Part shown: positions 22,951 through 30,562 of the stretch, in pieces | How the letters are laid out: every line of letters starts with the position of its first letter | How positions within the stretch are numbered: position 1 is the stretch's first letter | Source: JAYTQG01 sp043746815 | Lineage (GTDB): Bacteria > Actinomycetota > Thermoleophilia > Miltoncostaeales > Miltoncostaeaceae | Assembly (NCBI GenBank): GCA_043746815.1 | Contig: JAYTQG010000254.1 | Location: forward strand, 1-32,643 | Direction of reading: 5' to 3' | DNA length: 32,643 bases | The notes under the pieces: model-generated | The model's input: the letters and a program-made list of their open reading frames with translations, nothing else | Told to the model about the DNA's origin: nothing | Databases searched by the model: none | Program-made: the position numbers and the translations under genes

Positions 22951-24429
22951 GTGCGGCACTTCTTCACGGTCAACGCAACGGTCATCATTTTCGCCCAGGG
23001 CGTCGTCTTTTTCGCCCTGGGCTTCTCTGTCTGGCTGCAGCGCCGCCGCGCAACGCGCCTTACGCTCAGTTCGTCGCTGATCTGGCTGGCCACCTTCGCA
23101 TTCGTGGAGTCCATCGCGACATGGGGCAAGGCCTTCATTCCGATTCAGGCCCGCTCGGGGCTAGACCCGAGCTTTGTTCAGGTACTCGTCGGCATCCGCT
23201 GTGTCATTCAGATCATTGCGTTCGTCTTCTTGGTCGAGTTCGGCCTCCGTCTCGCGCCGCTCGCGACATCCGTCCGTCGTGCACTGACGACCACGGTCGT
23301 CCTGATTGCACTCGCATTGGTGACCGTCAACACGATTCTGGCGACTGCCCGTGGTTGGTCGCTCTACCAATGGGAGGGGTCAATCGTTGCAGCCGGGAGA
23401 TACGGCCTGCTCCTGCCGGGGGCGCTCCTCTCGGCCGTCGGTGTGTGGCGACAAGGATCGGAGCTGGTGGCTGTCGGAATGCATGGCATCAAGGGCTACG
23501 CCGATGCCGCTGGTTGGATGCTTGTGGTGTTTGGGGTCATTAGCGGGTTGATCGTGGACCCGGGGCCGTGGTCGCCGCCCGGCATTGCCACGGACGACGG
23601 CTGGTTCTCCGCAACCGGAATCCCCATTGGGGCGCTCCGTGGCCTAACCGGTCTCGCCCTGGCAACCTTCGCGATCAAGCTGCTGGACATCTTCGAGCTG
23701 GAACAGTCGCAGCGGATCGCGGCGCTGGAACGGGCACGCTTGATCGCCGAGGAGCGTGCTCGGTTTGGTCAGGACCTGCATGACGGGACGATTCAGTCGA
23801 TCTACGCCTCCGGACTTCAACTTGAGTCGGTGGCACTTCGAGCTGGTGACCCCGCCGTGCGCAGTGACGTGCGCCGGGTCGTTGGCGATCTCAACGAAAC
23901 GATCGTTGGTATTCGGGATTACATCGACGCGCTTCACACGTCACCCGCTCATCCCCAGGCCGTTGCCGGTGCGCTGGAGGCCCTGGCCCGGAAGTTCTCC
24001 GCCGAGACCGGGATGGCTATTCGGTTTGATGCCGCCGGCATGGACGCCTCCGGATTGCTGCCCGATGACATTGGCCACCAGACCGAACAGATACTTCGGG
24101 AGGCGCTCTCCAATGCCGCGCGGCACGGGAAGTCGCGTGTTGTTGACATCCAACTGACATTTGCGCCGGACGAATTCGACCTCGTCGTCGACGACGATGG
24201 CGTGGGGTTGCCCCCGCTGGCCGATGGAGGCCTCGGACATGGCTTGGCGAACATGCGGGATCGGGCGCGACGCCTCGGGGGTCGCGTCGCAGTTTCCACT
24301 CGTTCAGCAGGAGGAACGCGGGTCTCGCTTGCGGTTCCGCTGGACTCCGAACAGATCCCAGTCACAATAGAGGGGGCGGCCCATGCCGACCGGGCACCCT
24401 TCTCTCCCACTGCGGAGGCAACACCATGA
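22951..24429 (+). CDS. Membrane sensor histidine kinase, NarL-partner (HisKA_3) type
   Basis: A 492-residue sensor kinase. The N-terminal half has about seven hydrophobic segments (about 8-245), with no obvious extracellular ligand domain. A coiled coil (about 250-270, LERARLIAEERARFGQ) leads to the phosphoacceptor motif DLHDGTIQSIYASGLQLE with His277. The HATPase_c domain follows: REALSNAARHG (N box), DDDGVGLPP (G1, about 415) and GHGLANMRDRARRLGG (G2). The start is GTG 22951 after GGAGGAG. The stop overlaps the response-regulator start (ATGA), so the pair is coupled and surely cognate. The signal is unknown. Confidence 0.93.
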   Translation: MRHFFTVNATVIIFAQGVVFFALGFSVWLQRRRATRLTLSSSLIWLATFAFVESIATWGKAFIPIQARSGLDPSFVQVLVGIRCVIQIIAFVFLVEFGLRLAPLATSVRRALTTTVVLIALALVTVNTILATARGWSLYQWEGSIVAAGRYGLLLPGALLSAVGVWRQGSELVAVGMHGIKGYADAAGWMLVVFGVISGLIVDPGPWSPPGIATDDGWFSATGIPIGALRGLTGLALATFAIKLLDIFELEQSQRIAALERARLIAEERARFGQDLHDGTIQSIYASGLQLESVALRAGDPAVRSDVRRVVGDLNETIVGIRDYIDALHTSPAHPQAVAGALEALARKFSAETGMAIRFDAAGMDASGLLPDDIGHQTEQILREALSNAARHGKSRVVDIQLTFAPDEFDLVVDDDGVGLPPLADGGLGHGLANMRDRARRLGGRVAVSTRSAGGTRVSLAVPLDSEQIPVTIEGAAHADRAPFSPTAEATP

Positions 24430-25100
24430 CCACGACTCAACGCGCTGCTGATCCAATTCGGGTTCTGATTGTCGACGACCACGCGGTCGTGCGGATCGGA
24501 CTCAAGACACTGCTTGAACACTCCACGGGCTTTCGGGTTGTGGGGGAGGCGGGCTCTGTCGCCGACGCCCTCACCCAGACCGAACGGTCAGCGCCGGATG
24601 TCGTGCTGATGGATGTTCGGCTGCCCGATGGCAGCGGTGTTGACGCCTGCCGTCGTATCAAGGAGCGCCATCCCGACGTGCGCGTGGTGATGTTGACCTC
24701 CTACTCCGACGAGGAGGCCATTGTGGGAGCGGTGATGGCGGGCGCGAACGGCTACCTCCTTAAGCAGGCTGACGGGGAACGCCTGACGACCGCAATTCGT
24801 GAGGCAGCATCTGGTGTCGCGTTGGACCCGAGTGCCGCCGGGACGCTGCTTGCCCAGTTCCGTGAACTCTCCGCCAAACAGGCGGAGTCCGAATTGTCTG
24901 GTCTCACCGACCGCGAGCGCAAGATGCTGGCCCTCATCGCCGAGGGCTACACCAACCGTGCGATCGGCGATGTGTTGCACCTGTCGGAGAAGACGGTGCG
25001 CAATCACGTCAGCCAGCTGCTCCGCAAACTTGGGTTCCAACGCCGCTCGCAGGCCGCCGCCTGGGCCGGTCAGCGTCGCCTTGAACTCCCAACGGAGTAA
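24426..25100 (+). CDS. NarL/LuxR-type response regulator
   Basis: Partner of the upstream kinase, 224 residues. The receiver domain (about 12-130) has the acidic pair in VDDHAVVRIGL, the phosphorylated Asp63 in VVLMDVRLPDGSG, the conserved Thr/Ser in MLTSYSDEE and the Lys in YLLKQADGE. The LuxR-type helix-turn-helix (about 157-215) has LTDRERKMLALIAEGYTNRAI followed by LHLSEKTVRNHVSQLLRKLGF, the DNA-reading helix. It begins inside the kinase stop. The parA gene starts 76 bases later, so the regulator may or may not be co-transcribed with it. Targets are not visible. Confidence 0.95.
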   Translation: MTTTQRAADPIRVLIVDDHAVVRIGLKTLLEHSTGFRVVGEAGSVADALTQTERSAPDVVLMDVRLPDGSGVDACRRIKERHPDVRVVMLTSYSDEEAIVGAVMAGANGYLLKQADGERLTTAIREAASGVALDPSAAGTLLAQFRELSAKQAESELSGLTDRERKMLALIAEGYTNRAIGDVLHLSEKTVRNHVSQLLRKLGFQRRSQAAAWAGQRRLELPTE

Positions 25101-25176
25101 CGACGTCGGCAGGAATCGGATCGCCAGCGAAGAAGTGGCCGGGACGCTGCAAAGCGCCGTTTCCCAAGGAGATCCG

Positions 25177-25962
25177 ATGTCACGGTCCGCGCGCGTTATC
25201 GCGCTCGCAAACCAGAAGGGTGGGGTCGCGAAAACCACGACCACCGTCAACCTTGCCGTCGCCCTGCGCGAGCAAGGACGGCGCGTGTTGGTGGTCGACC
25301 TCGACCCTCAGAGCAACCTGTCCATGAGCCAAGGCATCGATGTCGAGTCCCTCGACGTGACGATGTTCGATGTGCTCGTGCACGGTCGTTCAATCGCCGA
25401 CGTCGTTCACGTCCGCGAGGTGGACGTTGCCGCGGCCGGGATCGAACTGGCCGGGGCCGAGCTTGCGCTGTCATCGATGATGGGACGCGAGCGGGCACTT
25501 CAACGCGCGCTTGCGCCCATCAAGGGCGCCTACGACGACATCCTGATCGACACTCCGCCCTCACTCGGGTTGCTGTCGATTAACGCCATGGTGGCGTCGG
25601 ATGGAGTGATCGTCCCGGTGCAGTGCGAGTACCTCTCGCTGCGTGGGCTTGCCCAGTTGCAGAACACGCTGGCCCAGGTTCGCGAGCACCTTAATCCGAA
25701 CGTCGACATTCTTGGCATTCTTCCGACCATGTTCGACTCCAGAACCGTTCACGGCCGAGAGGCCCTCGACCTGTTGCGCGATAGTTTCGGGCCGGTGGTG
25801 TTCAACACGCGGATCGGCAAGACGGTGCGCTTCGCGGAGGCTCCGGTCAGCGGCAAGAGCGTTCTGGCCTACGATCCGTCGGGTCAGGGTGCACGCTGGT
25901 ATCGGCGCCTCGCGCTTGAGGTCATGGCACGCGAGTCCAACCCTGTTCGGATCGCCGCTTGA
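25177..25962 (+). CDS. parA: ParA/Soj family ATPase
   Basis: A 261-residue ParA/Soj ATPase that positions chromosome origins or other cargo. The deviant Walker A is NQKGGVAKTTTTVNLA (Lys14 and Lys19), the Walker A' region is VLVVDLDPQSNLS, and Walker B is ILIDTPPSLGLL. SVLAYDPSGQGARWYRRLALEV is the usual C-terminal element. Start ATG 25177 has AAGGAG about 6 bases upstream; the frame opens earlier (24799) but that part overlaps the response regulator. No parB follows; the next gene is ftsZ-like and starts at the last base of the parA stop. An orphan ParA in a division setting is possible. Confidence 0.93.
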   Translation: MSRSARVIALANQKGGVAKTTTTVNLAVALREQGRRVLVVDLDPQSNLSMSQGIDVESLDVTMFDVLVHGRSIADVVHVREVDVAAAGIELAGAELALSSMMGRERALQRALAPIKGAYDDILIDTPPSLGLLSINAMVASDGVIVPVQCEYLSLRGLAQLQNTLAQVREHLNPNVDILGILPTMFDSRTVHGREALDLLRDSFGPVVFNTRIGKTVRFAEAPVSGKSVLAYDPSGQGARWYRRLALEVMARESNPVRIAA

Positions 25963-27212
25963 TGGGCACCAACCGCTCCAGCATGCGCGACGGTCCGTTG
26001 GCCGACCTGTTCCGCCGGACCGAAGACTCAGAACCCGCCGGGAGCCAGGAACTCTGGGCGGATGATCATCCGTCGGATCCATCCGGTAACTCCGCGTACG
26101 TCGCCGTCATTCGGGTCGTGGGCATCGGCGGTGCTGGCTGCAACGCCATCAACCGCATGATCGCCGCTGGGCTTGGAGGCGTTGAGTTCGTCGCGATCAA
26201 TACGGATCGTCAGTCGCTGGAGCGTTCTGAGGCAGACGTCCAGATTCCGATCGGGCTGGACCTCACCACTGGTCGTGGCACCGGTGGCGACCCTGCGACC
26301 GGCGAGCTCGCGATGCGCGCCGCCGAGGAGCAAATCCGCCGGTCCCTTCGTGGCAGCGACTTGGTCTTCATCACAACAGGCGAGGGCGGTGGCACCGGAA
26401 CCGGTGGCGCGCCGGTCGTAGCGAAGATTGCTCGCGAGCTTGGCGCGCTGACGATCGCCGTCGTCACACGTCCCTTTGGTTTCGAGGGTAACCGCCGCGC
26501 GAGTGTCGCCGACGAGGGCATCGAAATGCTCCATGGGCTGGCCGATACCGTCGTGGTGATCCCAAACGACCGCCTGATGCGGGTGCTCGACAAGAAGACC
26601 TCGATGGTCGATGCCTTCCAGGTCTGCGACGACCTCCTGCGCCAAGGTGTGCAGGGCATCTGTGATCTCATCACCCTTCCCGGGTTGATCAACCTGGACT
26701 TCGCCGACGTGCGGACGATCATCAAGGGCGCCGGAAGTGCACTCCTTGGGATTGGCGTGGCCTCTGGCCCCGATCGCGCTCGTCTCGCAGCGCAGGCGGC
26801 TACCGAATCGCCGCTGCTTGAGACGCCGATTGATGGCGCGCGGGGGATCCTGCTGGGAATCACCGGCGGGCCAGACCTGTCGCTGATGGAGGTCACCGAG
26901 GCCGCACGGGTCGTCAGCGAGGCAGCGGACCCCGAGGCCAACATCATCTTTGGTGCCACCATTGACCCTGGCGTTGAAGGCAATGTCTGGGTGACCGTCG
27001 TGGCCGCGAACTTCAGTGGGGTTCGCTCTGGGCCCGCGCCCGAGCGCAAGGGCGAGCGCAAGGTCGAAGCATTGCCAGAGCGGCGATCCAGCTCCACCGT
27101 TGCAGCAGCCGGTTTGGAGCCAGCACCGTCCCTCGATGAGGTTCCCGAGGCGCCAGATCTATCGGCGATGCGATCGGACGAGGGCATTCGTCGCGGAGAG
27201 TCTCCGTACTAA
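25962..27212 (+). CDS. ftsZ: FtsZ-family GTPase without a recognisable C-terminal peptide
   Basis: A bacterial tubulin that polymerises at the division site, 416 residues. About 45 unusual polar residues precede the first strand. The core is intact: GIGGAGCNAINRM, VAINTDRQSLERS, the signature GEGGGTGTGGAPVVA (about 140-155), KTSMVDAFQVCDDLLRQGV, and the synergy loop NLDFADVRTII. FtsZ normally has GANP in the T3 loop region; here it is GTGGDPATGE. After about residue 360 the tail is variable and ends RRGESPY, without the usual D-x-P-x-FLR peptide that binds FtsA, SepF or ZipA. The ATG shares one base with the parA stop. It could be the main FtsZ or a second copy. Confidence 0.93.
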   Translation: MGTNRSSMRDGPLADLFRRTEDSEPAGSQELWADDHPSDPSGNSAYVAVIRVVGIGGAGCNAINRMIAAGLGGVEFVAINTDRQSLERSEADVQIPIGLDLTTGRGTGGDPATGELAMRAAEEQIRRSLRGSDLVFITTGEGGGTGTGGAPVVAKIARELGALTIAVVTRPFGFEGNRRASVADEGIEMLHGLADTVVVIPNDRLMRVLDKKTSMVDAFQVCDDLLRQGVQGICDLITLPGLINLDFADVRTIIKGAGSALLGIGVASGPDRARLAAQAATESPLLETPIDGARGILLGITGGPDLSLMEVTEAARVVSEAADPEANIIFGATIDPGVEGNVWVTVVAANFSGVRSGPAPERKGERKVEALPERRSSSTVAAAGLEPAPSLDEVPEAPDLSAMRSDEGIRRGESPY

Positions 27213-27241
27213 CCGGTCCTTCGGGAAGTAGCCTTCCAGGC

Positions 27242-27556
27242 ATGGATGCCCCGACGACAATCATTCCCGTAGATGCCGACGGCGTGGTGTACCACCTGGC
27301 GCCCCAGCCGGTACGTATTGCCCTGTCGGAAGGGCCCCCAGCGCTTTGGGGCCTTCAGGTGCACGTATTAAGGGATGGTGAGTTACTGGGCGTGAAGACC
27401 TGCTTCGTGGGGCGTGTCACCATCTTCACGAAAGATCCCGGAGCTGTTGACGGCCCGATGGAGCGCACCCTTCCGATCATCCACGACGCCATCACGGCCA
27501 CGATTCAGCGCCGTCTCATCGCCGGTGAGACCGGCGACGAGATCGTTTTTTCCTAG
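27242..27556 (+). CDS. Unknown small protein downstream of ftsZ
   Basis: A 104-residue soluble protein I do not recognise. It appears to be mostly beta with a C-terminal helix (ERTLPIIHDAITATIQRRLI). Central strands read LWGLQVHVLRDGELLGVKTCFVG, which could be a small barrel or sandwich; one Cys is present. The ATG is 29 bases after the ftsZ stop, with a weak AGG upstream. The stop is only 5 bases from the end of the convergent yqeY gene. Codon use and length support a real gene; no function is proposed. Confidence 0.65.
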   Translation: MDAPTTIIPVDADGVVYHLAPQPVRIALSEGPPALWGLQVHVLRDGELLGVKTCFVGRVTIFTKDPGAVDGPMERTLPIIHDAITATIQRRLIAGETGDEIVFS

Positions 27557-27561
27557 GGTTT

Positions 27562-28008
27562 CTACTCTGCGAGCAAACGTTTCGCGGTCTCGCTGACCAT
27601 CCGTCCGTCAGCCGCCGTACCCAGACGCGCGACGGTGGCCTTGATGACCCGCCCCATGTCTTTCGGGCTGGTCGCGCCCTCTTCGACGATCACCTCACGC
27701 ACGGCCGCCTCGACGGTTGCCGCGTCGAGTTGCTCGGGCAGGTAGTCGCTCAGCACGGCGAGTTCTGCCTCTTCCTGGGCGGCCAGGTCTTCACGGCCCG
27801 CGGGGCGAAACTGCTCGATGGACTCGCGGTGCTGCTTTGCCAGCCCTTTGAGGACCCGCTCAACGCCGGGGTCGTCCAGCGGCCCTCCCGCCTCGATCTC
27901 GGCGTTCTTGATCGCGGCACGGGCACGGCGGATGACGCCCAAGCGAAGCTTCTCGCCCGCCCGCATCGCGTCCTTCATCTCAGATTCAAGGCGTTCAGTA
28001 ATGGTCAT
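27562..28008 (-). CDS. GatB/YqeY domain protein
   Basis: A 148-residue YqeY-family protein, the free-standing version of the tRNA-binding tail of amidotransferase subunit GatB. Family features are the N-terminal ERLESEMKDAMRAGEKLRLGVIR, then AIKNAEIEAG, ESIEQFRPAGREDLAAQEEAEL, VLSDYLPEQL and SPKDMGRVIKATVARLGTAADGRMVSE. The length is normal. The role is uncertain; tRNA-linked activity is assumed from the fold. It lies 20 bases downstream of the GST-like gene on the same strand and could be the last gene of the purK operon. Confidence 0.93.
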   Translation of the reverse strand: MTITERLESEMKDAMRAGEKLRLGVIRRARAAIKNAEIEAGGPLDDPGVERVLKGLAKQHRESIEQFRPAGREDLAAQEEAELAVLSDYLPEQLDAATVEAAVREVIVEEGATSPKDMGRVIKATVARLGTAADGRMVSETAKRLLAE

Positions 28009-28028
28009 ACCGACAGCCTAACGGCCCG

Positions 28029-28724
28029 CTACGCCGCGAGAACGAGCTCACCGCGAGCCAACTGCCCAAACGCCGATGTACGCCCGTGCATGAAATGGAG
28101 CAGACGCTCGTGAAAGTCGTCCAGGACGGCAGCGCGAACCGATGGGCGATTCGCCAGCCGCTGGCGCCACCCTTGGACCGCGGGTGCGTGCTCGAGCAGT
28201 TTCAGATCACTGAACGTCTCGAACGCATCGAGGTACCGAAACACCGGTGCATAGGCGGCATCCACGATTCCGAACGAATCGCCCGAGAACCATGGGCCCG
28301 TCAGCGCTCCGTCGACCCCTTCAAACTTGCTTGCCAGTGCCGTGCGCTGTGCAAGGAGCACGTCCTGGTCGCCAGCGTTGTAGAGCCCAGCGATGTTCGA
28401 AAGCGTTGCTGAGGCGTGTTCAGCCCAGGCCCGCTGTTGTGCGCGTTCCAACGGATCGGTGGAGAACAGCGGAGGCGAGTACACCTCGTCGAGGTAGTTG
28501 CAGATGACCGCCGACTCGAACAGGACCGTCTCGCCCACCCGCAGCAACGGTACCTTGCCAAGGGGGGAGATCTTGAGAAACCAGTCGGGTTTATCCGACA
28601 GATCGACGTACGCGCGCTCGAACGGGACGTTCTTCTCGTTCAACGTAATCGCGACCCGTTGGACGTACGGACAGAGCTGGTGACTCACCAAGACGGGATG
28701 CTGGGTGGCGGCCGATGCGGACAC
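28029..28724 (-). CDS. Glutathione-S-transferase-like protein
   Basis: A 231-residue protein with a thioredoxin-fold N-terminal domain (about 10-85) and an all-helical C-terminal domain (about 95-215). The active-site segment is SHQLCPYVQRV with Cys18, as in omega and related thiol-transfer GSTs, rather than a catalytic Ser or Tyr. KVPLL and the ESAVICNYLDE motif bind the thiol in relatives. GTG 28724 shares one base with the purE stop, so it is coupled to purE. Many Actinobacteria use mycothiol rather than glutathione, so the real substrate thiol is uncertain. A redox or detoxification role is inferred. Confidence 0.88.
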   Translation of the reverse strand: MSASAATQHPVLVSHQLCPYVQRVAITLNEKNVPFERAYVDLSDKPDWFLKISPLGKVPLLRVGETVLFESAVICNYLDEVYSPPLFSTDPLERAQQRAWAEHASATLSNIAGLYNAGDQDVLLAQRTALASKFEGVDGALTGPWFSGDSFGIVDAAYAPVFRYLDAFETFSDLKLLEHAPAVQGWRQRLANRPSVRAAVLDDFHERLLHFMHGRTSAFGQLARGELVLAA

Positions 28725-29218
28725 TATTTCGACCCCTGACGTAGTCGCGCGTCAGCGAGGCGAGCGGCGTCCGCTCCGGCCTGGGCAAGTGCTTCGACCC
28801 GCTCCGCAAGAGCCTCGTCACCGAGCGCAAGGATTCGAGCGGCGAGGATGCCAGCGTTGCGGGCACCGTCGATCGCGACCGTTGCGACAGGCACCCCCTT
28901 GGGCATTTGGACGATGGAAAGCAGGGAGTCCATCCCATCAAGGGCCGTCGTCCTCACGGGAACCCCAATCACGGGAAGGCGGCAAACGGAGGCGAGCATT
29001 CCTGGGAGGTGCGCTGCCCCTCCGGCGCCGGCGATCACCACCTTGACGCCGCGCGCGGCGGCGGTCTGGCCATACTCGATCATCTCCAGCGGCGTCCGAT
29101 GCGCGGAGAGCACCCGGATCTCGTGGGTGACGCCGAGCTCGTTTAGGACTGCCGCGGCCTGCTCCATGACGGCCAAGTCGGAGTCGGAACCCATGGTGAT
29201 TCCGACGAGCGCGCTCAC
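28724..29218 (-). CDS. purE: N5-carboxyaminoimidazole ribonucleotide mutase
   Basis: PurE converts N5-CAIR to CAIR in purine synthesis, the step after PurK. The 164 residues carry all class I motifs: TMGSDSDL at the N-terminus, LSAHRTP, VVIAGAGGAAHLPGMLAS, PVIGVPV and LSIVQMPKGVPVATVAI with the following GARNAGILA. The start GTG overlaps the purK stop by 4 bases (GTGA), so the two are translated as a unit. Length is normal. Confidence 0.97.
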   Translation of the reverse strand: MSALVGITMGSDSDLAVMEQAAAVLNELGVTHEIRVLSAHRTPLEMIEYGQTAAARGVKVVIAGAGGAAHLPGMLASVCRLPVIGVPVRTTALDGMDSLLSIVQMPKGVPVATVAIDGARNAGILAARILALGDEALAERVEALAQAGADAARLADARLRQGSK

Positions 29219-30375
29219 AGGTCCACCGCCGCGGCTGCCTGCTCGGCCCGCTCGCGAGCCTCCTCAACGGTTGCGCCGAGCGCCGTCACATGCCCCATCT
29301 TTCGCCGCACACGGACCTCCCGTTTGTCATAGAGATGAAGGTGGGCCCCCGGAACGGTCAGCGCCTGTCGGTTGGGTTCGGCAGGGCCGTTGCGTGATCC
29401 AAGGATGTTGACCATCACCGCGGCTGGTGCCCGGAGGTTCACCGGTCCGAGGGGCAGGTCAAGTACCCCCCGAAGGTGGTTCTCGAACTGGGATGTCTCA
29501 CAGGCCTCAATCGTGAAGTGTCCGGAGTTGTGCGGGCGCGGTGCGATCTCGTTGATCAGGACCTCGCCACTTGCGAGCGCGAACAGCTCGACGCCAGTCA
29601 CACCGATCCCGAGCGCGGCATGCGTCGCGGCGAGCGCGATCTCGTTCGCTTGGGTCAGCTGGTTCTGCGACCCCGACGCGGGCACATCGACGCGCCGACA
29701 CACATGATCACGCTGGATTGTCTCGACAACCGGATACGCCAGCGCCTGGCCTCCCGGGCGGCGGGCCACCATCACCGCAAGCTCGCGTTCGAAGGGCACC
29801 CACCGCTCGACAAGGACCCCGTCGCCGTCGTCCAACTTTGAGAACGCATCCCGGGCCGCGTCGATGTTGACGCAGGTGACGTTTCCGTATCCGTCGTAGC
29901 CAAGGCGTCGGCGCTTCAGCATCAACGGCCACCCGAGGTCCCGTCCCGCCGCATCGAGACTCGCGGCCTCTTCGACCAGCAGATAGTGGGGCAGCGGGAG
30001 CCCGGCTGATGCGAGGAGATCCTTCTGCCGGGCCTTGTCCTGAACGATGGCGATGGACGCCGGATCAGGGCGGACCGGAGTGCCCGCCGCGGCAACGTGC
30101 GCGAGCGCCAGGGCATCCACGAACTCGTTTTCCAGGGTAACGACCCGGCACGCGCGGCCAAGCGCGGCGACCGCATCGGCATCCCGCCAGTCCCCCTCGA
30201 CGAGGCCGTGAGCGACCCCAGCCGCCGGATCGCCGGGGCCACCGAGGACGGCGACCGTGATCCCAAGTGGCCATGCGGCGAGTGCCGTCATCCGCGCGAG
30301 TTGCCCTGCTCCGGCGATTCCGACGTCAAAGCGTTTCGTGTCCGGTGCGCTCACGGACTGCACGCTACCAACCAT
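29215..30375 (-). CDS. purK: N5-carboxyaminoimidazole ribonucleotide synthase
   Basis: PurK carboxylates AIR with ATP and bicarbonate, feeding PurE. The 386-residue ATP-grasp enzyme has GIAGAGQLARM at the N-terminus, TLENEFVD, QDKARQKDLLASAGLPLP, LKRRRLGYDGYGN (ATP loop), VERWVPFERELAVMVAR and INEIAPRPHNSGHFTIEAC. The ATG gives about 15 residues before the first strand; GTG codons at 30363 or 30354 would fit the family better, but no ribosome-binding site decides. Its upstream region is shared with the divergent tRNA gene. Confidence 0.96.
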   Translation of the reverse strand: MVGSVQSVSAPDTKRFDVGIAGAGQLARMTALAAWPLGITVAVLGGPGDPAAGVAHGLVEGDWRDADAVAALGRACRVVTLENEFVDALALAHVAAAGTPVRPDPASIAIVQDKARQKDLLASAGLPLPHYLLVEEAASLDAAGRDLGWPLMLKRRRLGYDGYGNVTCVNIDAARDAFSKLDDGDGVLVERWVPFERELAVMVARRPGGQALAYPVVETIQRDHVCRRVDVPASGSQNQLTQANEIALAATHAALGIGVTGVELFALASGEVLINEIAPRPHNSGHFTIEACETSQFENHLRGVLDLPLGPVNLRAPAAVMVNILGSRNGPAEPNRQALTVPGAHLHLYDKREVRVRRKMGHVTALGATVEEARERAEQAAAAVDL

Positions 30376-30378
30376 CCG

Positions 30379-30406
30379 TTGGCGCGCAGCCGAGGCTTGC
30401 TAAACT
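30379..30406 (+). promoter_or_regulatory. Promoter of the tRNA-Val gene
   Basis: TTGGCG (30379-30384) and TAAACT (30401-30406) are separated by 16 bases and each match the sigma70-type consensus at four of six positions. Transcription would start near 30413, about 11 bases before the mature tRNA. The -35 box lies next to the divergent purK start. Confidence 0.65.
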
Positions 30407-30423
30407 CACGGTCCCGCCGACGC

Positions 30424-30496
30424 GGGCGCTTAGCTCAGTTGGGAGAGCACTAGCTCGACAAGCTAGGGGTCACTGGTTCGAGCCCAGTAGCGCCCA
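30424..30496 (+). tRNA. tRNA-Val (anticodon GAC)
   Basis: A 73-base cloverleaf with all arms paired: acceptor GGGCGCT/AGCGCCC, D arm GCTC/GAGC, anticodon arm CTAGC/GCTAG, T arm ACTGG/CCAGT with TTCGAGC loop, and a discriminator A. The anticodon GAC is at 30457-30459, read as valine. The base at position 33 is C (30456) rather than the almost universal T. Bases 32 and 38 (T and A) could extend the stem. The CCA end is not encoded (CTA follows). It is transcribed alone. Confidence 0.93.
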
Positions 30497-30500
30497 CTAC

Positions 30501-30536
30501 AAAGACCCCCGCGTTTGCGGGGGTCTTTCCTTTTTT
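30501..30536 (+). terminator. Rho-independent terminator after the tRNA
   Basis: A perfect 12-bp stem AAAGACCCCCGC/GCGGGGGTCTTT (30501-30512 and 30517-30528) with a GTTT loop is followed by CC and TTTTTT. It ends the tRNA transcript 5 bases after the mature 3' end and lies 27 bases before the end of the convergent transporter gene. Confidence 0.93.
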
Positions 30537-30562
30537 GCCGACGCCCGTTGGGTGACGTCCCA

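Noticed and set aside
24799..25176. Upstream extension of the parA frame
   Set aside because: It overlaps the response regulator in another frame; ParA similarity begins at ATG 25177 after AAGGAG.
30424..30560. tRNA-Val as an integration site
   Set aside because: No integrase gene, no repeat of the tRNA 3' end in the window, and ordinary genes on both sides.
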